The notes under the pieces are model-generated. The model was not told the DNA's origin. It was given only the letters and a program-made list of their open reading frames with translations, and ran no database searches. Made by a program: the position numbers and the translations under genes. Below, piece after piece: positions 50,301 to 62,609 of a stretch of 64,000 bases of DNA. The DNA comes from Karalla daura (taxonomy: Eukaryota > Chordata > Actinopteri > Chaetodontiformes > Leiognathidae). The stretch's first letter is position 1, and every line of letters starts with the position of its first letter. Location: assembly GCA_029224185.1 (NCBI GenBank), contig CM055192.1, forward strand, positions 14,348,739 through 14,412,738. Direction: 5' to 3'.

Positions 50301-50818
50301 CATGGCCCCCTCCAGAACTTCGAGAGACCAGTGGCGAGGTCAGGCCGAAATGCTACAAGCTGTGAACCGTCTCGGACGGGTTGAAAAGGTCGACTCCCGA
50401 CTCGCCTCACGCGCTGACACCGTCTAGACACGGGAAATGTCTCTCTATTCAGCGGAGACATTCGAGTGTGAGCGGCGTGATGAAGAGAGGAGCCAAGGCC
50501 AAATCCAGCGTCTCAATGGCGTAGTACAAATCCTTCAGCCTGCACTTCAAACCGCCGCCCACGCCGGTTGACCTGCGCTGTCTCTGCGAGCACGCAGCGG
50601 CCCGCTGTATTCACGGGGAGCGCGCGGGGAGACGCAGAGTTTGCTCCGCAGATGTGGGCAGAGAGGAGACGGACTCAGCCGGGGAGCAGAGGGAGGAGCG
50701 GCGCGGAGCGAAGCAATAATCGCCGGCTGGACCGTCAGACTCACCGCCGGGCCGCGCTGCAGGTGATCCGGCCCCTCTGCTGCACGCTGATTCAATAAAG
50801 CCAAATAAGCTCTCCGCT

Positions 50819-50820
<2 letters not shown>

Positions 50821-50863
<43 letters not shown>
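50821..50863. repeat. (GT)n microsatellite
   Basis: About 21 GT units. Confidence 0.97.
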
Positions 50864-50865
<2 letters not shown>

Positions 50866-51572
50866 AGATGCGTTTGTTGAGCCAACGTGTTGCCAAGCGG
50901 GACCCATCCCGATCCCTCAGTGTTGAGAAATGGTGGAATCAGCGCGCACACACACACACACAGACAGAGACTCCGAGTGCTCGCTCTCAGCTGTCGGCTA
51001 CTGCGAGACGGAGAACACAGGGACGGCTCGCATATTTATTCCAAAAGAGCTGCTTTTTTTTCCCCCCTCTGTTTATCTCCCCTCCATTTCCTTGCGCCGG
51101 AGCCTGGTCCCGTCTCCAGAGGAAGGGGAAGACATTAGAAATTGTCACGCATTTCCCGGGAACTTTCAGGATCAGCGATTAGCAGATTAGACAATAACCC
51201 CCCCCCCCCCACCTTTTCCCTCCGTTTCTCCAGTGGTAATGGAGCTGGGGAGTAACAGAGGGGGCCATATGACGATAATAATAATAATAATAATAACAAT
51301 GTAATTATGGTGTACTGGATCGATAATTAATACCCCTGCTGCAAGGAGAGTTACTGCTTCGCTCTTTCTTGAGACGTTCATATCCAACCGCATTAGAATC
51401 CTGAATCCTGCGCTTTTTCCAGCTGATGGTGACTAGATGACTGTACACACACACACACACGTCATGCACATTAATCCTCTTCCTCTTCTTTGCTATTCTG
51501 CGGAACAACTCATCCCTCTCGCACGCAGTGACAGCACCGCCTCGACGTATCGACCATCAATGCAACATTTAC

Positions 51573-51678
51573 CTCTGATTGCTTTCTTTTCCTGGGACGC
51601 GGTCGCCCGTCTGGTCCATGGGGGAGGGGAGCAGGTTGAGACAGGAGGCCAAGGATTGACTGGAGTCTTCTCTGGAGA
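51573..51678 (-). CDS. ccser1: ccser1 exon (106 bp): REDS / linker exon, frame-shifting if skipped
   Basis: The exon enters in phase 1 and leaves in phase 2. The acceptor is GGGAACAG|TC and the donor is AATCAGAG|GTAAAT. Joined to the G left by exon 54423-54513 it reads VSREDSSQSLASCL, then NLLPSPMDQTGDRVPGKESNQR. Human CCSER1 has VCREDSYHSVVSC and LTPMEPM here. The length (106, or 1 mod 3) is exactly what the flanking exon phases require, which supports the call. The usual polypyrimidine tract is replaced by a UG repeat at -8 to -36. Skipping this exon would produce a stop codon in the next exon. Confidence 0.88.
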
Positions 51679-51685
51679 CTGTTCC

Positions 51686-51714
51686 CACACACGCACACAC
51701 ACACACACACACAC
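51686..51714. repeat. (CA)n tract, UG repeat at the 3' splice site of a ccser1 exon
   Basis: On the gene strand this is a UG repeat with one CG interruption, at -8 to -36 relative to exon 51573-51678. It takes the place of the polypyrimidine tract. Confidence 0.95.
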
Positions 51715-52248
51715 ATTCAGAAAATGTATCAAATTGATTTTCTAGTAACACTTGACACCCAAAATGCGTCTGAGCACACGGGCTGACCGCAAAATACGTT
51801 ATTTCGCTCATGAAAAACGATGGCGCTCTGCATACGCTCCCTCTCCCAAAATGAAATTAGAGACATAAAAACACCAGTCATGCACAAAATAGCTCGTTAA
51901 AATTCAGTCGTGATAGGTTTGGGTAATGACAACAATATCAGATGCCTACGTTTTTGTTTTTTTTTGTCGTTTTTTTTTAATCGCACATTTTTCACAGCAG
52001 CCGCCAGGAGAAGCCTGGGATTCTGGCACTTCCTCGTGTCTCTCGGTGAAGGTCCCACAGCCTCCCAGCCTGCGCCTCGGCTGCGAGTGCCACAGGGCGC
52101 GAGTCACGGTTGCAGCGGGGGGAGCGCCGGGCCCCCAGGACCGACCCTGCCGGCCATAAATTGCGGCGAAACGGCTTGCTTTTTAATAAAGGCCTCAACA
52201 GGCCACCTGAGAGAGGTAAGAACAGGGAGAGCCGGGGAGAGTGTGTGC

Positions 52249-52277
52249 GGGGGGGGAGGGGGGGGGGGGGGGGGGGG
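52249..52277. repeat. poly-G run
   Basis: Two G runs totalling about 28 G around one A. Confidence 0.93.
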
Positions 52278-52416
52278 CCTGGCTCGGGGGGCCTGGCACG
52301 GGGGCCTGTCCAGTTGTGCATCCCCTATGCATATCATTAGTCTTCATATGTAGTGGGGCGCGTGGCATATACAGTAGCATGTGCAGGTGTGTGTGCACTT
52401 AAATCTGCGCCTTTAA

Positions 52417-52449
<33 letters not shown>

Positions 52450-53956
52450 AGAGGAACCTTGCTCTTTCCGTCGCCGGCACAAAGTCTGAGTCCCCTGACT
52501 TTATGAGAACAATTCATCAAACCTTTAATTTCATGCTACAGTCTGCAAACCATTAGGTCTAATGACTAAGCATGCATGCTTCTCTGTTAGTGTGTGTATT
52601 AATGACGGCAACTCCTTCAGCTCTGCATCAGCCGCTGCTGTTAGAGAGGCTTTAAATCTGCGTGCATGAGAGTGTGTGCGTGCGTGTGTGCATGTGTGTG
52701 TGTGTGTGTGTGTTTGCGTGGGTGTCTGAGCAGTTCAAACCCATCCCTCCCTCCTCCTCCTCCTCCTCTCTCCTCTCTCCTACTCCCATAAGCGCAGGAA
52801 ATTCAGTTTATGAGCGCCGAAGCTCGCGTTGTATTCTTCACCGGTGCTTCTGAGCCTTTTACTTCTTCTTGACTGCAGAGGTAATATAGCGGGAGCTCAT
52901 CTGGGACTCCGACGTTGCCCGGAGATAAGGCGAATAAAAGCGCGTCCGTGTGCCGTTTGACTCCCGGACCTGTTGGAGGCAAAACTCGCGCACACGTGAA
53001 AGAGAGTGGAGCCGGAGGTCGAAGCAGCGGGGGCTATATTTAGAGTCGGACGCGCATCGCTATCTCTGTCTGTCAGATCGGCTCCAGGCGCGGAGGAAAC
53101 GGGAGATGGCGATCACATGCGCTTGTGTTTTTGCATACGTTTTAAACACAATGGTTTACTTTTTGTAATGAACGACTGCAATGTAAACATTTCGCCTCAG
53201 CAGCTCGTATCCCAGGGGAAGCTGTTCTGCATGGAGTCTGCTCTCCTGTGTGTGCGTGTGTGTGTGCGCGTGCGTGCGTGTGTGGACTCTCTCTGCTCAC
53301 TCTAAAAGCGTGAGAGCCAGACGGGCGCGTTTACCTACGCGCTGCGTTTCTTTGTACCTTGATGCATATTTAAACGTGCGACAGATGTTTAAGATGTTAA
53401 ATATCCGCTCGGGAAACACAGCGAAAAGCAGACAACCGCGCGGCGTATTCATGCGTAGCGCTGTCTGGCGCACGTTTGCAACCCGAGCGTCAGGATCAAC
53501 ACGGGCGCGGGATGCGCGGGGCCCTGGAGTTTCGCCCGATCCTCACGGCCGTCTCATCATTCCGGCTCCTGCAAGGAATGATGGAAGAAAAAAACACAGT
53601 GCTCGAGAAATGCAATCAATCCTTCCCCTCCTCCACGCCCCGTCACATCTAAAGGGGCGGGTTCCTGCTTAGGCCGGGGCAGGTCCCCGAAAGATTGGGT
53701 TTCTCTGAGGACGCGCGCCTGTGTCCACGGCGCTCCGTCAGGCCGAGCGGCCTCCCGACGGAAGCGCGGGGCCGACGGCTGCCTCGCCTGGCACTCACAG
53801 CCGCGCAGAGCGATCGCTCCTCAACCACGAGGCATGTCGGAAGGAGTGTCACTGGGATGCCAAAACAACAGAGGAGATAAATTGCTCTAAACGAGGCGGC
53901 GGCGGCATCAAAGTTGTGCCACGTGCTGACGGAGCCAGGCGGAGAGCGCTGGCATC

Positions 53957-53961
53957 GAGTG

Positions 53962-53997
<36 letters not shown>
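53957..53997. repeat. (GT)n microsatellite
   Basis: GT repeat with one GCGT interruption. Confidence 0.95.
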
Positions 53998-53999
<2 letters not shown>

Positions 54000-54056
54000 G
54001 GTGATGGAGCCCGGACGGCTTAATGAGGGAAAATGAAAGAGTGAGGCAAAACAGAG

Positions 54057-54066
54057 AGCGAGAGAG

Positions 54067-54107
<41 letters not shown>
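54057..54107. repeat. (GA)n microsatellite
   Basis: GA repeat with two GCGA interruptions at its left end. Confidence 0.95.
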
Positions 54108-54109
<2 letters not shown>

Positions 54110-54422
54110 AAAAAGAAAGGAGAGGATGTGAAAACAGAGGTATGGAAGATGAGAGGTAAACCCTGTGACAGGTTCTCCATTAATCGGAATGCAGAGTTTC
54201 AGAGAAATCTGCACTTCCTTCCAGAGGAATAACAACACATTTCTGGTAAAGTGAGCTAAAAACTTGGACCACGTATTCGACCCGGCCGCTGGTAGCGTCA
54301 AACTATTTGACCTCGTACTGCATCCGTGTGGGTCTCCAGTTTGTTTTTTCTTTTTGGAGAGACAGGAAATTGAATATCTCGGTCGTGTTGCTGGGAAGTG
54401 GTCGAGCGTGCTGAGGAGTTAC

Positions 54423-54513
54423 CGTGTCGATGGCGCTGATCGTCGGACAGGTCCAGGTCCAGCATCAGGTCGTCCTCATCCAGCTCCGAGGAGCCCAGGT
54501 TGTTCAGGACATC
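54423..54513 (-). CDS. ccser1: ccser1 exon (91 bp): acidic DVLNNLG / DEDDLMLDL segment
   Basis: The exon enters in phase 0 and leaves in phase 1. The acceptor is TTTATTCTCTCCTCAG|GAT and the donor is CGACACG|GTAACT. Thirty codons read DVLNNLGSSELDEDD, LMLDLDLSDD and QRHRH. Human CCSER1 has DVLNNLGSCELDEDDLMLDL at the same place, so this is one of the best conserved blocks. It is a strongly acidic, leucine-patterned segment, plausibly a protein-interaction motif; its function is not established. It joins exactly to SSSSKLGSL of the upstream exon and to the VSREDS exon downstream. Confidence 0.95.
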
Positions 54514-57500
54514 CTGAGGAGAGAATAAACAGAGAAACCTCACTCCCAGGTCACTGAAGCGAGAACACGGCTTAATAATTCTCCGGTTTTTAATAACAGG
54601 CGTTTTTTCTGTCTGCGTTCCTTATGGAGACAAGATATTTGGGAAAATAAAGTCCAAACACCTAATTAACAGGCAGGTCTAACAGTAATGAGGAGCAGCT
54701 TCGTGAACACACTCTCCAATCAGCCCAGCACACCCGCAGAAATGAAGTCAGGAAACGACAAAATTAAGGAAACTTTTTTTTTTAAATTTTCATCTTAATT
54801 ATTCAGGCAGCACGTAACATTCAGAAAACTCTCCCCACAAAAAGATTTTATCAGCGTTGCCAATGAGACCAACATTATTTCACTTATTAGGTCTGACATT
54901 AAGACGTCGTTGGGTCACTTAAGGCATTTCATTTTCCATCACTGCATCCAAGCTACACACTGCTGCTACTGCCTGTATATGCAGAGCATCTGGGGCAGTT
55001 TATTAGCTGTAGGTTGGTGTTGACATGTGGCTCCAAGAGGGAAAAAAAGACACTCAGCATTTCAGTCTCAATGTCCGTTTCAGTGAGAGTTTCACTCGTC
55101 CAAACTTTGACAAGCTATTGTCATGAGTCTCACCACTTGCTTTGGTGGGCTGTGCGAATGATTCGTCAGGCAACAGCCAGGATATCCGTACTTAAAAGAG
55201 AGGAAAGGAGCTCAAGGTGCTTCACAACAAAAACATTAGCTGCACCAAATCTGCATGTTAAAAAAAACAGATGCAGACTGAAAAACCGGGCCAGACGATC
55301 GATGCAAAACTGGGTGAAGAAGAAACCTCCTCTGACAATAACTGTAAAAAGCAATAAACAAGCGAAACAGAATAATAAGTATAAAAACAGAGGGGAGGTA
55401 AACATTACATCTAATAGTGCTGGCAAAATGTTTTTTAGTTGTTGATTATTGTTTTTTGGAGACTGTACAAACTGATCCAGTGAAAACGTTCAGTCTGCGG
55501 CTGGAAATGCAGCGTCCGTGGATCCTTCCTCGGCAGACGAGCAGCAGCTCTGGAATACACAGACCCAGAGGAGCGCTGGCCCGGGGCTGTTAATAGACAT
55601 TTCCTTCCCGCTACCGTTGAGCCTCCGCTGCGCTGTTGACGCCAGAGGTGACGCCCAACCGCCGCCTTCCGCTCCTTCATTTCACACCCAGGATGGGCCG
55701 AGAGAGCCCCTCAAACATCTTAGCGTGTCTATGTCGAGACTTCTGAACAAATGTCAAGTTTGCTCAGCGAGAGGCAGGCAGGCAGGGAGGGAGGGAGGGA
55801 GACGGGGGGGGAGAGAGAGAGAGAGAGCCGAGCCAAACCGTGATGGATCTGCCAGAGGTGCTTGTTGTTTTATGAAACTTTCATGGCCACTGATCCCGAC
55901 AAATGTACAGCGCCGGAGCTTGACACCCTTGAGTGGAGTGACTCAGAATCACCGGGAGCCAGCGCGAGGGGAGGTCCCTGCCGGAGGAAGACATCAGATC
56001 TCTATCGGGACGCACCTCCGCCCCGGGCCCCGGGGGGGACGTGGCGACGGGCCGGCACGGTTCAGTGGAGCGGAGCGTGCGCCTCCTAGTGGCCGGAGAG
56101 CTCGCCAGCAAGCCGTTTGCATAAAGACAACACGGCGAGGCGGAGGGTCTGGACGCGCCCACTCTGTGCACATCCCAACGCTGTGTCCTCTATTCTCGTC
56201 ACACGCAACTAACCAAGACGGCTTTGAATTACGGCGCATCCTGAGCGGGATCACCGGGGGCCCAGCCCGGGGCCATTGTTGTGCGCTTTTGATAACGCGC
56301 CCTCCGATGAAATGAACACATCCGGCGTCGAGGTGTGCGAAGTGAAGACCCCGGACGATACACTGTGCTCCTACCGCACGTCAGGCACAGCGGGCCACGG
56401 TTATGAACGTTGGATTCACAGAGGACTCCACTGCGATGATCCCCGAGCCACACGCAGTAAATCCATCTGTTGACCCCCATACATTAAAGCCCGGGACGTC
56501 TCCGCACGGAGTGTGAACCAATAAGGCCACTGAGCAGCGTCAGACACCTAAAATAACACAAACAGAAGATGCGTTCCTGTGAAGCCCGTTAAGCGTGCGC
56601 TACGGCCTTCAAATGGAGGTTTAGCTGAACCCGGACGTCAGTGTCAGTCCAGCGGAGACACAACAACGACTGTGGCGCGTCATGAGATCCATGTCTTACG
56701 CGTCCCTCTCCACCCTGCGCGGCCCCGAATTAGCAGCGGCACTTGCAGCCGCTCCACAGTCCCCGTCTTTCTCGAGGAGCCTGGAAGAGACGTCTAAGAT
56801 TTTCCAAATCCCTTCTCCACACGATTACTGTGAGACGCGCTTAACCACGTAATGCCCACAACAAAATATTCACCGCTAATCTTCCAGTGAATGTGCCCGT
56901 GTTCTTTGTGTTATCGAGGTTATAATGACTCATGATGCTCCGTTTGGCTCGGCAGCCATTCCCAGGGCAATGCTGCCACCTGATGGCCGACGCTGGAAGA
57001 TCTCTTAACAAAAAAAAGAGAAGAAAAATCGAAAACCACTGCATCTCCTTCCCTGCTGGAGGTACAAGGCATTTCTACATTAGTTGGGAATGTTAACAGG
57101 AATGTAACATGCAAATTTCCACCCGGCAAAGATGAATAATGGTAATAAAGGGCGCCACAAATTGTTCTTAATATTGTACAGGACACTGATTTATCCCTAA
57201 TGGCGCAAATCTAATCAGTCTCACGGTCTGAGGAGCCGATTGCTCACTTTGAGTTGTGCTCAGCTCGGCTCTCACTTTCCCTGGAAGAACCTTTCCAGAC
57301 ACGCTTTTCCAGATGATGCCCCCCACCGCATGCTTTCAGAGTACTCCAAAGACCTTGCAGATCACCATCGACACTCGTGCACTTCACATGGATAGATGAA
57401 AAGAGTCCGAGAGAAAAAAAACTGTCTGTGTCACTCTCGTAGAGCATGTGCAGTAGTAGATGAATCCAAATTTGAAAAAAATCCAATGACCGAGTCTGTT

Positions 57501-59359
57501 CAGCTGGCATTACAGTCGCCTGGGTAAAAACAACAACATCACAGCTGCGCTGTGTATCGATCTCTCACCATCTGAGCACGGGAGGCTCGATGCATAGAGA
57601 CATGCGTGTTAAGACTGGGGAGGGAGAACCTCTGATCAATGGCCTCCAAAGCCGTACAGTACGGCCAGTGGTGTGCGTGCGAGTGTTTTTCCCCGGCCGC
57701 TGAGTGAAGGTGCGTCGGCGTAATGCGATCGAACAGCGTTCCTCACATGGGCTCCGGCGCTGACGGCCAGAAAGTGTTGGAAAAGAAATGAGGAGCCACG
57801 CCGAGTGATACCACCGCGCGCACACTTCATTCTAAGCTAAATCACCCATTTTAATGTGCCCCCCTAACCACAGAAATGTGCTAATACGATTTTTATAACG
57901 CAGAGACCTCACCTCTTACCTCCTTTTTACCTCTAATCTTTGAGTTAATAGCGATAACATCAGATTGGGCTCCCATTAAAAGGATGGCTCCATCTCCAAA
58001 CTGTCAGGCAGGGCCACACCCAAAAGACGAGAGGGAAGACGAGGTGGGGGGGGGTCTGTGAAACCATTCACAGCCACTGGTTTCTAGCGGCAGCCTCGGC
58101 AGCACGCATGCACTCAATGAGAGCTGCGTTTATGGGGTGCTTCAGGGTGTGGAGCGCTGTCGAGATCAAAGATGGGGCTTTGCATCCAGGTACCATGGCC
58201 ACGAGCTGCGGGAGGCAAACCGACTAGCAAATGACTTTGATAGCGTGTGAGCGGACGCTTCAGAGCCGGCTGTGTTCACAATCCGCCTAGGGGACGCAAC
58301 GGTCCAGTCGAACCGAACACTCGTTGGGTTTCCTCTGAGCTACGAGAAACGGTTTTCTCATGCCAGAGCAAGCCGGCGTCCCGGAGCGAAGCGAGGAGCT
58401 TCTAAAGCGCAGGAGACAAACGGTGAATCCCGGGGCTTTAGACTCTCGCCTGCCCACGTTAAGAAGCAGAAGCCACATTCGCTCCGTACGGACGCAAATC
58501 TGAGGCGCCCGTTTTCATTCGCCGTCCCCGACACACTGTCAGCTCGGCGGCTGCGTAGAAGGGGGGGTGGATATCTTCTCCTCTCCCCAACCTCTGCAAA
58601 ATGTAGAGTCTGGAGGCGGAGAGGAATCCTACAAGATTAAGTGCTTAACCAGGACACGCTGGAAGGCACCTGCATGTCGACTGACCGGTGTCATAGCAGG
58701 GGAAGCACGACGCGTACACAAGCCGGCCTCCGTGGGAAGTCAGGCCCGCGGTTCTGACTTGTTTATTTCTATGCACTGCTAGTCACTGAGTGACCTCCCT
58801 TTCCCTGCAGTTTGACTGGACCTCTTCCGTCCCAGTTCGGGCAAAAAGTTGAGAAAGACTATTCGCTGAAATGGCTTGTTAACACATCAGTGAGAGGAGA
58901 CAGTGTTTGGTAGCATCATTTTCACTGGCATGCCACCACCTTGCTCAGGATAGAGTGCACCTCTCATTACTGCTCACATTTCTTCTTATTCCTCTTCATT
59001 TTTTGGGGTTTTTTTGACTGTTAAAAGCAACACAACGGCTGGTAGACTGTAACCCGAAACGGGGCTCGATAAGACCGAGTGCGCTCTCTCTCGCTTTTCT
59101 CTACAGCGTGCATAATCCGAGGTAAACTCCCATAAATTTCCAGTAAGAAATGAACGGGACTAGGGCAAAATACTCACAAATTGCCTCTTTTTGCAACACT
59201 TTTTGCGACATCCTGGCAGCACGGCGCTGTATCACCCTTGAAATTTCCCCCACTGCAGAGCTGTGTGGTTACAGTCGAGCTTACAGCTCTGCCACGCCGT
59301 TTCCCTGGCTCTCCTGGCCAAACCACTGTCACCTCACAACTAAATATCTGTGTGTAGTA

Positions 59360-59430
59360 GGCACGCTCTCCCTCCATCTGCTCTCCCGGTACTCCAGTTT
59401 CCTCCCGCAGTGCAAAAACATGTACATATA
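59360..59430 (+). mobile_element. SINE-like dispersed repeat fragment (family 1)
   Basis: CTCTCCCGGTACTCCAGTTT, CCTCCCGCAGTGCAAAAACA and TG match the family motif GGTACTCCGGCTTCCTCCCACAGTCC..AAACATG. Only this central part is clear. Confidence 0.55.
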
Positions 59431-60387
59431 CATATATATGTGCTGTATACATATAGAAATTGCCTTCAGATATGTGTGCATGTACTGTGGTTGGTTGGCT
59501 TTACCAGAGCCACTAGTTACACTGTGCTTTACAGATATCATCAGTTAAAAGTACAGTCACCTATTTAATTAGAATCTCGAGCACTTAAGTGTAGTTAACC
59601 AAAGAGAGCGTCACATACACTAGAACAAAACGCTGTAACCTCACAACTAAGGAGTTTCTGGCCAGATGGCTTATGAGCTCAGTCTTGATGGACATTTCAA
59701 AATGAAACGGGAAAAAAAGGAATAGTTTGGAAGGGGGAAACCCATTAAAAGGATCATGTTTGAGCTCTTTAGCCACTTTGGTGTGGATGAAAAGAAGTTC
59801 CAGTGAATATTTAGAAACACTGTTAAACCTCCTCTCTACAGCAAAAAGGCAGTCAATTCCAGTCCTGGAGGCCTGGAGTCGTGCAGACTCTCGCTCCGCT
59901 CCACAGCCTAATGATCCCCTAATTGACTATGAACTCTGTTCTTTCCAGGTGCATTTACCATGAATTAGCCGGGGCTGGGCTCAAATTACCACATTAAATA
60001 TATGAACTAGAAATTATGGAGGCACGATGAACACCATATATTGCGCTTCAACTTGGGCATGACGGCATCCGATGGGGGCATAATGACACCAAAATCTCAC
60101 GATGTTTTGATATTTCAATAACAGGCCCACGGTGCCATATTGATTAAGGTACTGTAACGACAATAATGTAGAAAGCTTCACTGTATGACACTTGCTCCAC
60201 GATTCAAGTGCTTAAGAAGACATGGGAAAAACTATTTATTATACAAACAGCAACTTAAACAGAAGCTTCCAGTGTCTTAGGCGTTTTTTCCTCCCATTCA
60301 AGTAACAAGGGGGGGAAAAGTCCCTGGAACGCACCTGAAAGGCTGGAAATTAGCATACTGGTTAGCATACCGGCTAAGCTAAGATAC

Positions 60388-60420
60388 TCACATTTCTGAC
60401 CTGAAATGTCAGAAATGTGA
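60388..60420. repeat. perfect 13-bp inverted repeat (hairpin)
   Basis: TCACATTTCTGAC, a 7-base loop, then GTCAGAAATGTGA. The arms are perfectly complementary. Confidence 0.93.
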
Positions 60421-60430
60421 AATGCATTTC

Positions 60431-60478
60431 GTACCTGAACGCCCCACGTATTTCCAATGGTACCTGAACGCCTCACGT
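60431..60478. repeat. short tandem duplication (29-bp period)
   Basis: GTACCTGAACGCCCCACGT at 60431-60449 recurs at 60460-60478 with one mismatch. Confidence 0.88.
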
Positions 60479-62579
60479 TACAGACATGCCACAGATGTTT
60501 CAATGTGTCGTCTGCCTCCATGTTGTCATACATCTCGCTCCATGGATGTGTCATAACACATACATGGTCTCACAAGCTTTTGCCTAGAGCCCTGTCCTTA
60601 CATATCCTTGCACGTCCACGGTAACACAGAGGCACTTTTATCGTCTCAATATTTCGATACCACTGATACCGTTATATCCCTGGGAATTCTGGGGCCAATA
60701 ACTATGACTGACTGTGTATTAGAAACGAGAGAGACTTTGTTTCCCCCCTTCATTAGCAGCTGCTTTCCGAGCTTCATTGTTCAAACAGTTTGCGTTACGG
60801 AAAAACATCGCCTCGGAGGGGGCGATTGGATTTGAAGCGCCACTCAGTCTTATTGGCGTCCAACAGTTTGCCGCCGCCTTCATAGGGTGTCTCTGGGCGA
60901 AGCCAGCGTCTCTCTTCCTCGACGTCTTCATCGCTTGGCGCCGCCAAAGCCCCGCCATCTGGCTGCGGTTTGTCACGGATCACGTCTGGCCGACGGAGTT
61001 CGACGGCTCTTGTTTCTGCTTTCCCCGTTTCCCTCGGTGTTCTCCAGACGCTGCTGAGCTCCACAGACACCTCGTTTCCCCAGCCACCTCGGCCGGCCCA
61101 TCGCCAACCAGGAAATGGAAACAGACACCACCCGAGGATTACTACGATCGTCTCGCTCACCTCAACTCTGATTCGGAGATTCTGGAGAACATTTTTTCTG
61201 AGGCTAGATTTTTTTTTTTTTTTCCCCTCCAATTTTACCCACAATTCACAGTTGGGAAGGAGTCTGCACCAGTCGGCACAGGCTGGAGACGTAAAAAACA
61301 AAATTCCTGAAATTAAAAAAAAAAAAAAAAAAAGGTCCTTAGGTACATTTGCAATATCTCCTGGAAATGTGCAAAACCTGAATATCGCAATTAAAACTGG
61401 TTGGGGAAATTGCTTCATTTTGAAAAACCTCTCAAATATCAAACAGCGAATATATTTTTGTGGTGCCATCAGGTGGTTTTTCAGGCCTTGCACCGTAAAA
61501 GTATATCACAAAAGTATATCACTTTTTTTTCACATTTACACCTCACCTGCCATGACGTGGAGGGTCATATGACCAGCTCACTCCACCAAGACCTTGTGGC
61601 ATGTGAGGACAGAGGAGAGAGGAGGAAACCGAACTTCTCCATGCACAAAACACCTTTCGATGGACATATCCATTTCATTTTCAAAGTCTACCAATAGTCT
61701 ACCAATAGTCTACAATACAGGGTTTATTGTTCTGTGCCACCCCTTGCGCTGCTTTGTCGAGGCTCTCCTTCTAAGATGAACTAGATTTGCTCTTTTGTCT
61801 CCCGATTAGGTCGATAGCTTCAGCCTCATTTATTCCCAGGCATTTCATTTATCTGGCACAGCTGCCTTCGTCCCGTCCTCCCCCGACGTCTTATAAAACA
61901 GCTTCTGCGACCAAACAGTCAACACAGTGTCACTGAAACCACCCAGTGTGACAGTCTCTTGCTATATCTATATATATATATATCTATCAATCAATGCTTT
62001 GATTTCTGGACTAAAAACTGGCGGAATTATTTCTGTGCTTTTTCGCTTTCCTCAGGTTGGGCTTCGCTGGAGGACTTCCACTTGGTGGCCTCCCCAGCGG
62101 GGACGTCTTCCAGAAACCCCCTCTTATCTCCGCCAGCGCCGCCTCAACACCAGCACAGCCGTCAGCGACAAACGTGCGCCGACAACGCCGCGTACGCCGG
62201 CAAAATAAACACCTCGCGGCTTCCCGACGGGGGACCAAAGTAACACTAGAAAGAGATAAAAGAGAAAAAATAACGGGAGATGAACTAAAACGCGGCTGCG
62301 TACGCTTTCGCAGAGGTGCCTGGCAGTTTATCTCTGGGTAAATGGGTCCTCTCTCCCTCGCCGCGGACCAGATCTTCATCGCAATCACACCCTGTCTGGA
62401 GCACGGTCACCTGTGTTTTTCTGTTTTTGTCCTGCGCGGGCACCCGTAGGGCCTGAGTAACTCACTTAACGCTCTTATCTCAATAAACGACGTGCGGGCC
62501 ACTCTCCGTTTTCCCCTCCCTCCCTCACCAGATGAAGAGGAGTTTGTTTCGGAAGCTGTTATTTCGCATTGTTCGTGCT

Positions 62580-62609
62580 CTCCTCCTCCTCCTCCTCCTC
62601 CTCCTCCTC
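62580..62609. repeat. (CCT)n microsatellite
   Basis: About ten CCT units. Confidence 0.95.

Larger units (their letters stand above)
51679..54422 (-). other. ccser1 intron (2.7 kb)
   Basis: Intron between the exons at 54423 and 51573. It contains a long G run at 52249-52277, GT tracts at 52421-52446 and 53957-53997, (GA)n at 54057-54107, and CpG-rich DNA at about 52.9-53.9 kb. No other exon or mobile element was recognised. Confidence 0.7.

Noticed and set aside
60795..61493. 232-codon minus-strand open frame
   Set aside because: As a gene it lacks recognisable motifs, contains poly-Phe and poly-Lys stretches from homopolymers, and has no exon signals. It is kept only as an unexplained CpG-rich region in the findings.
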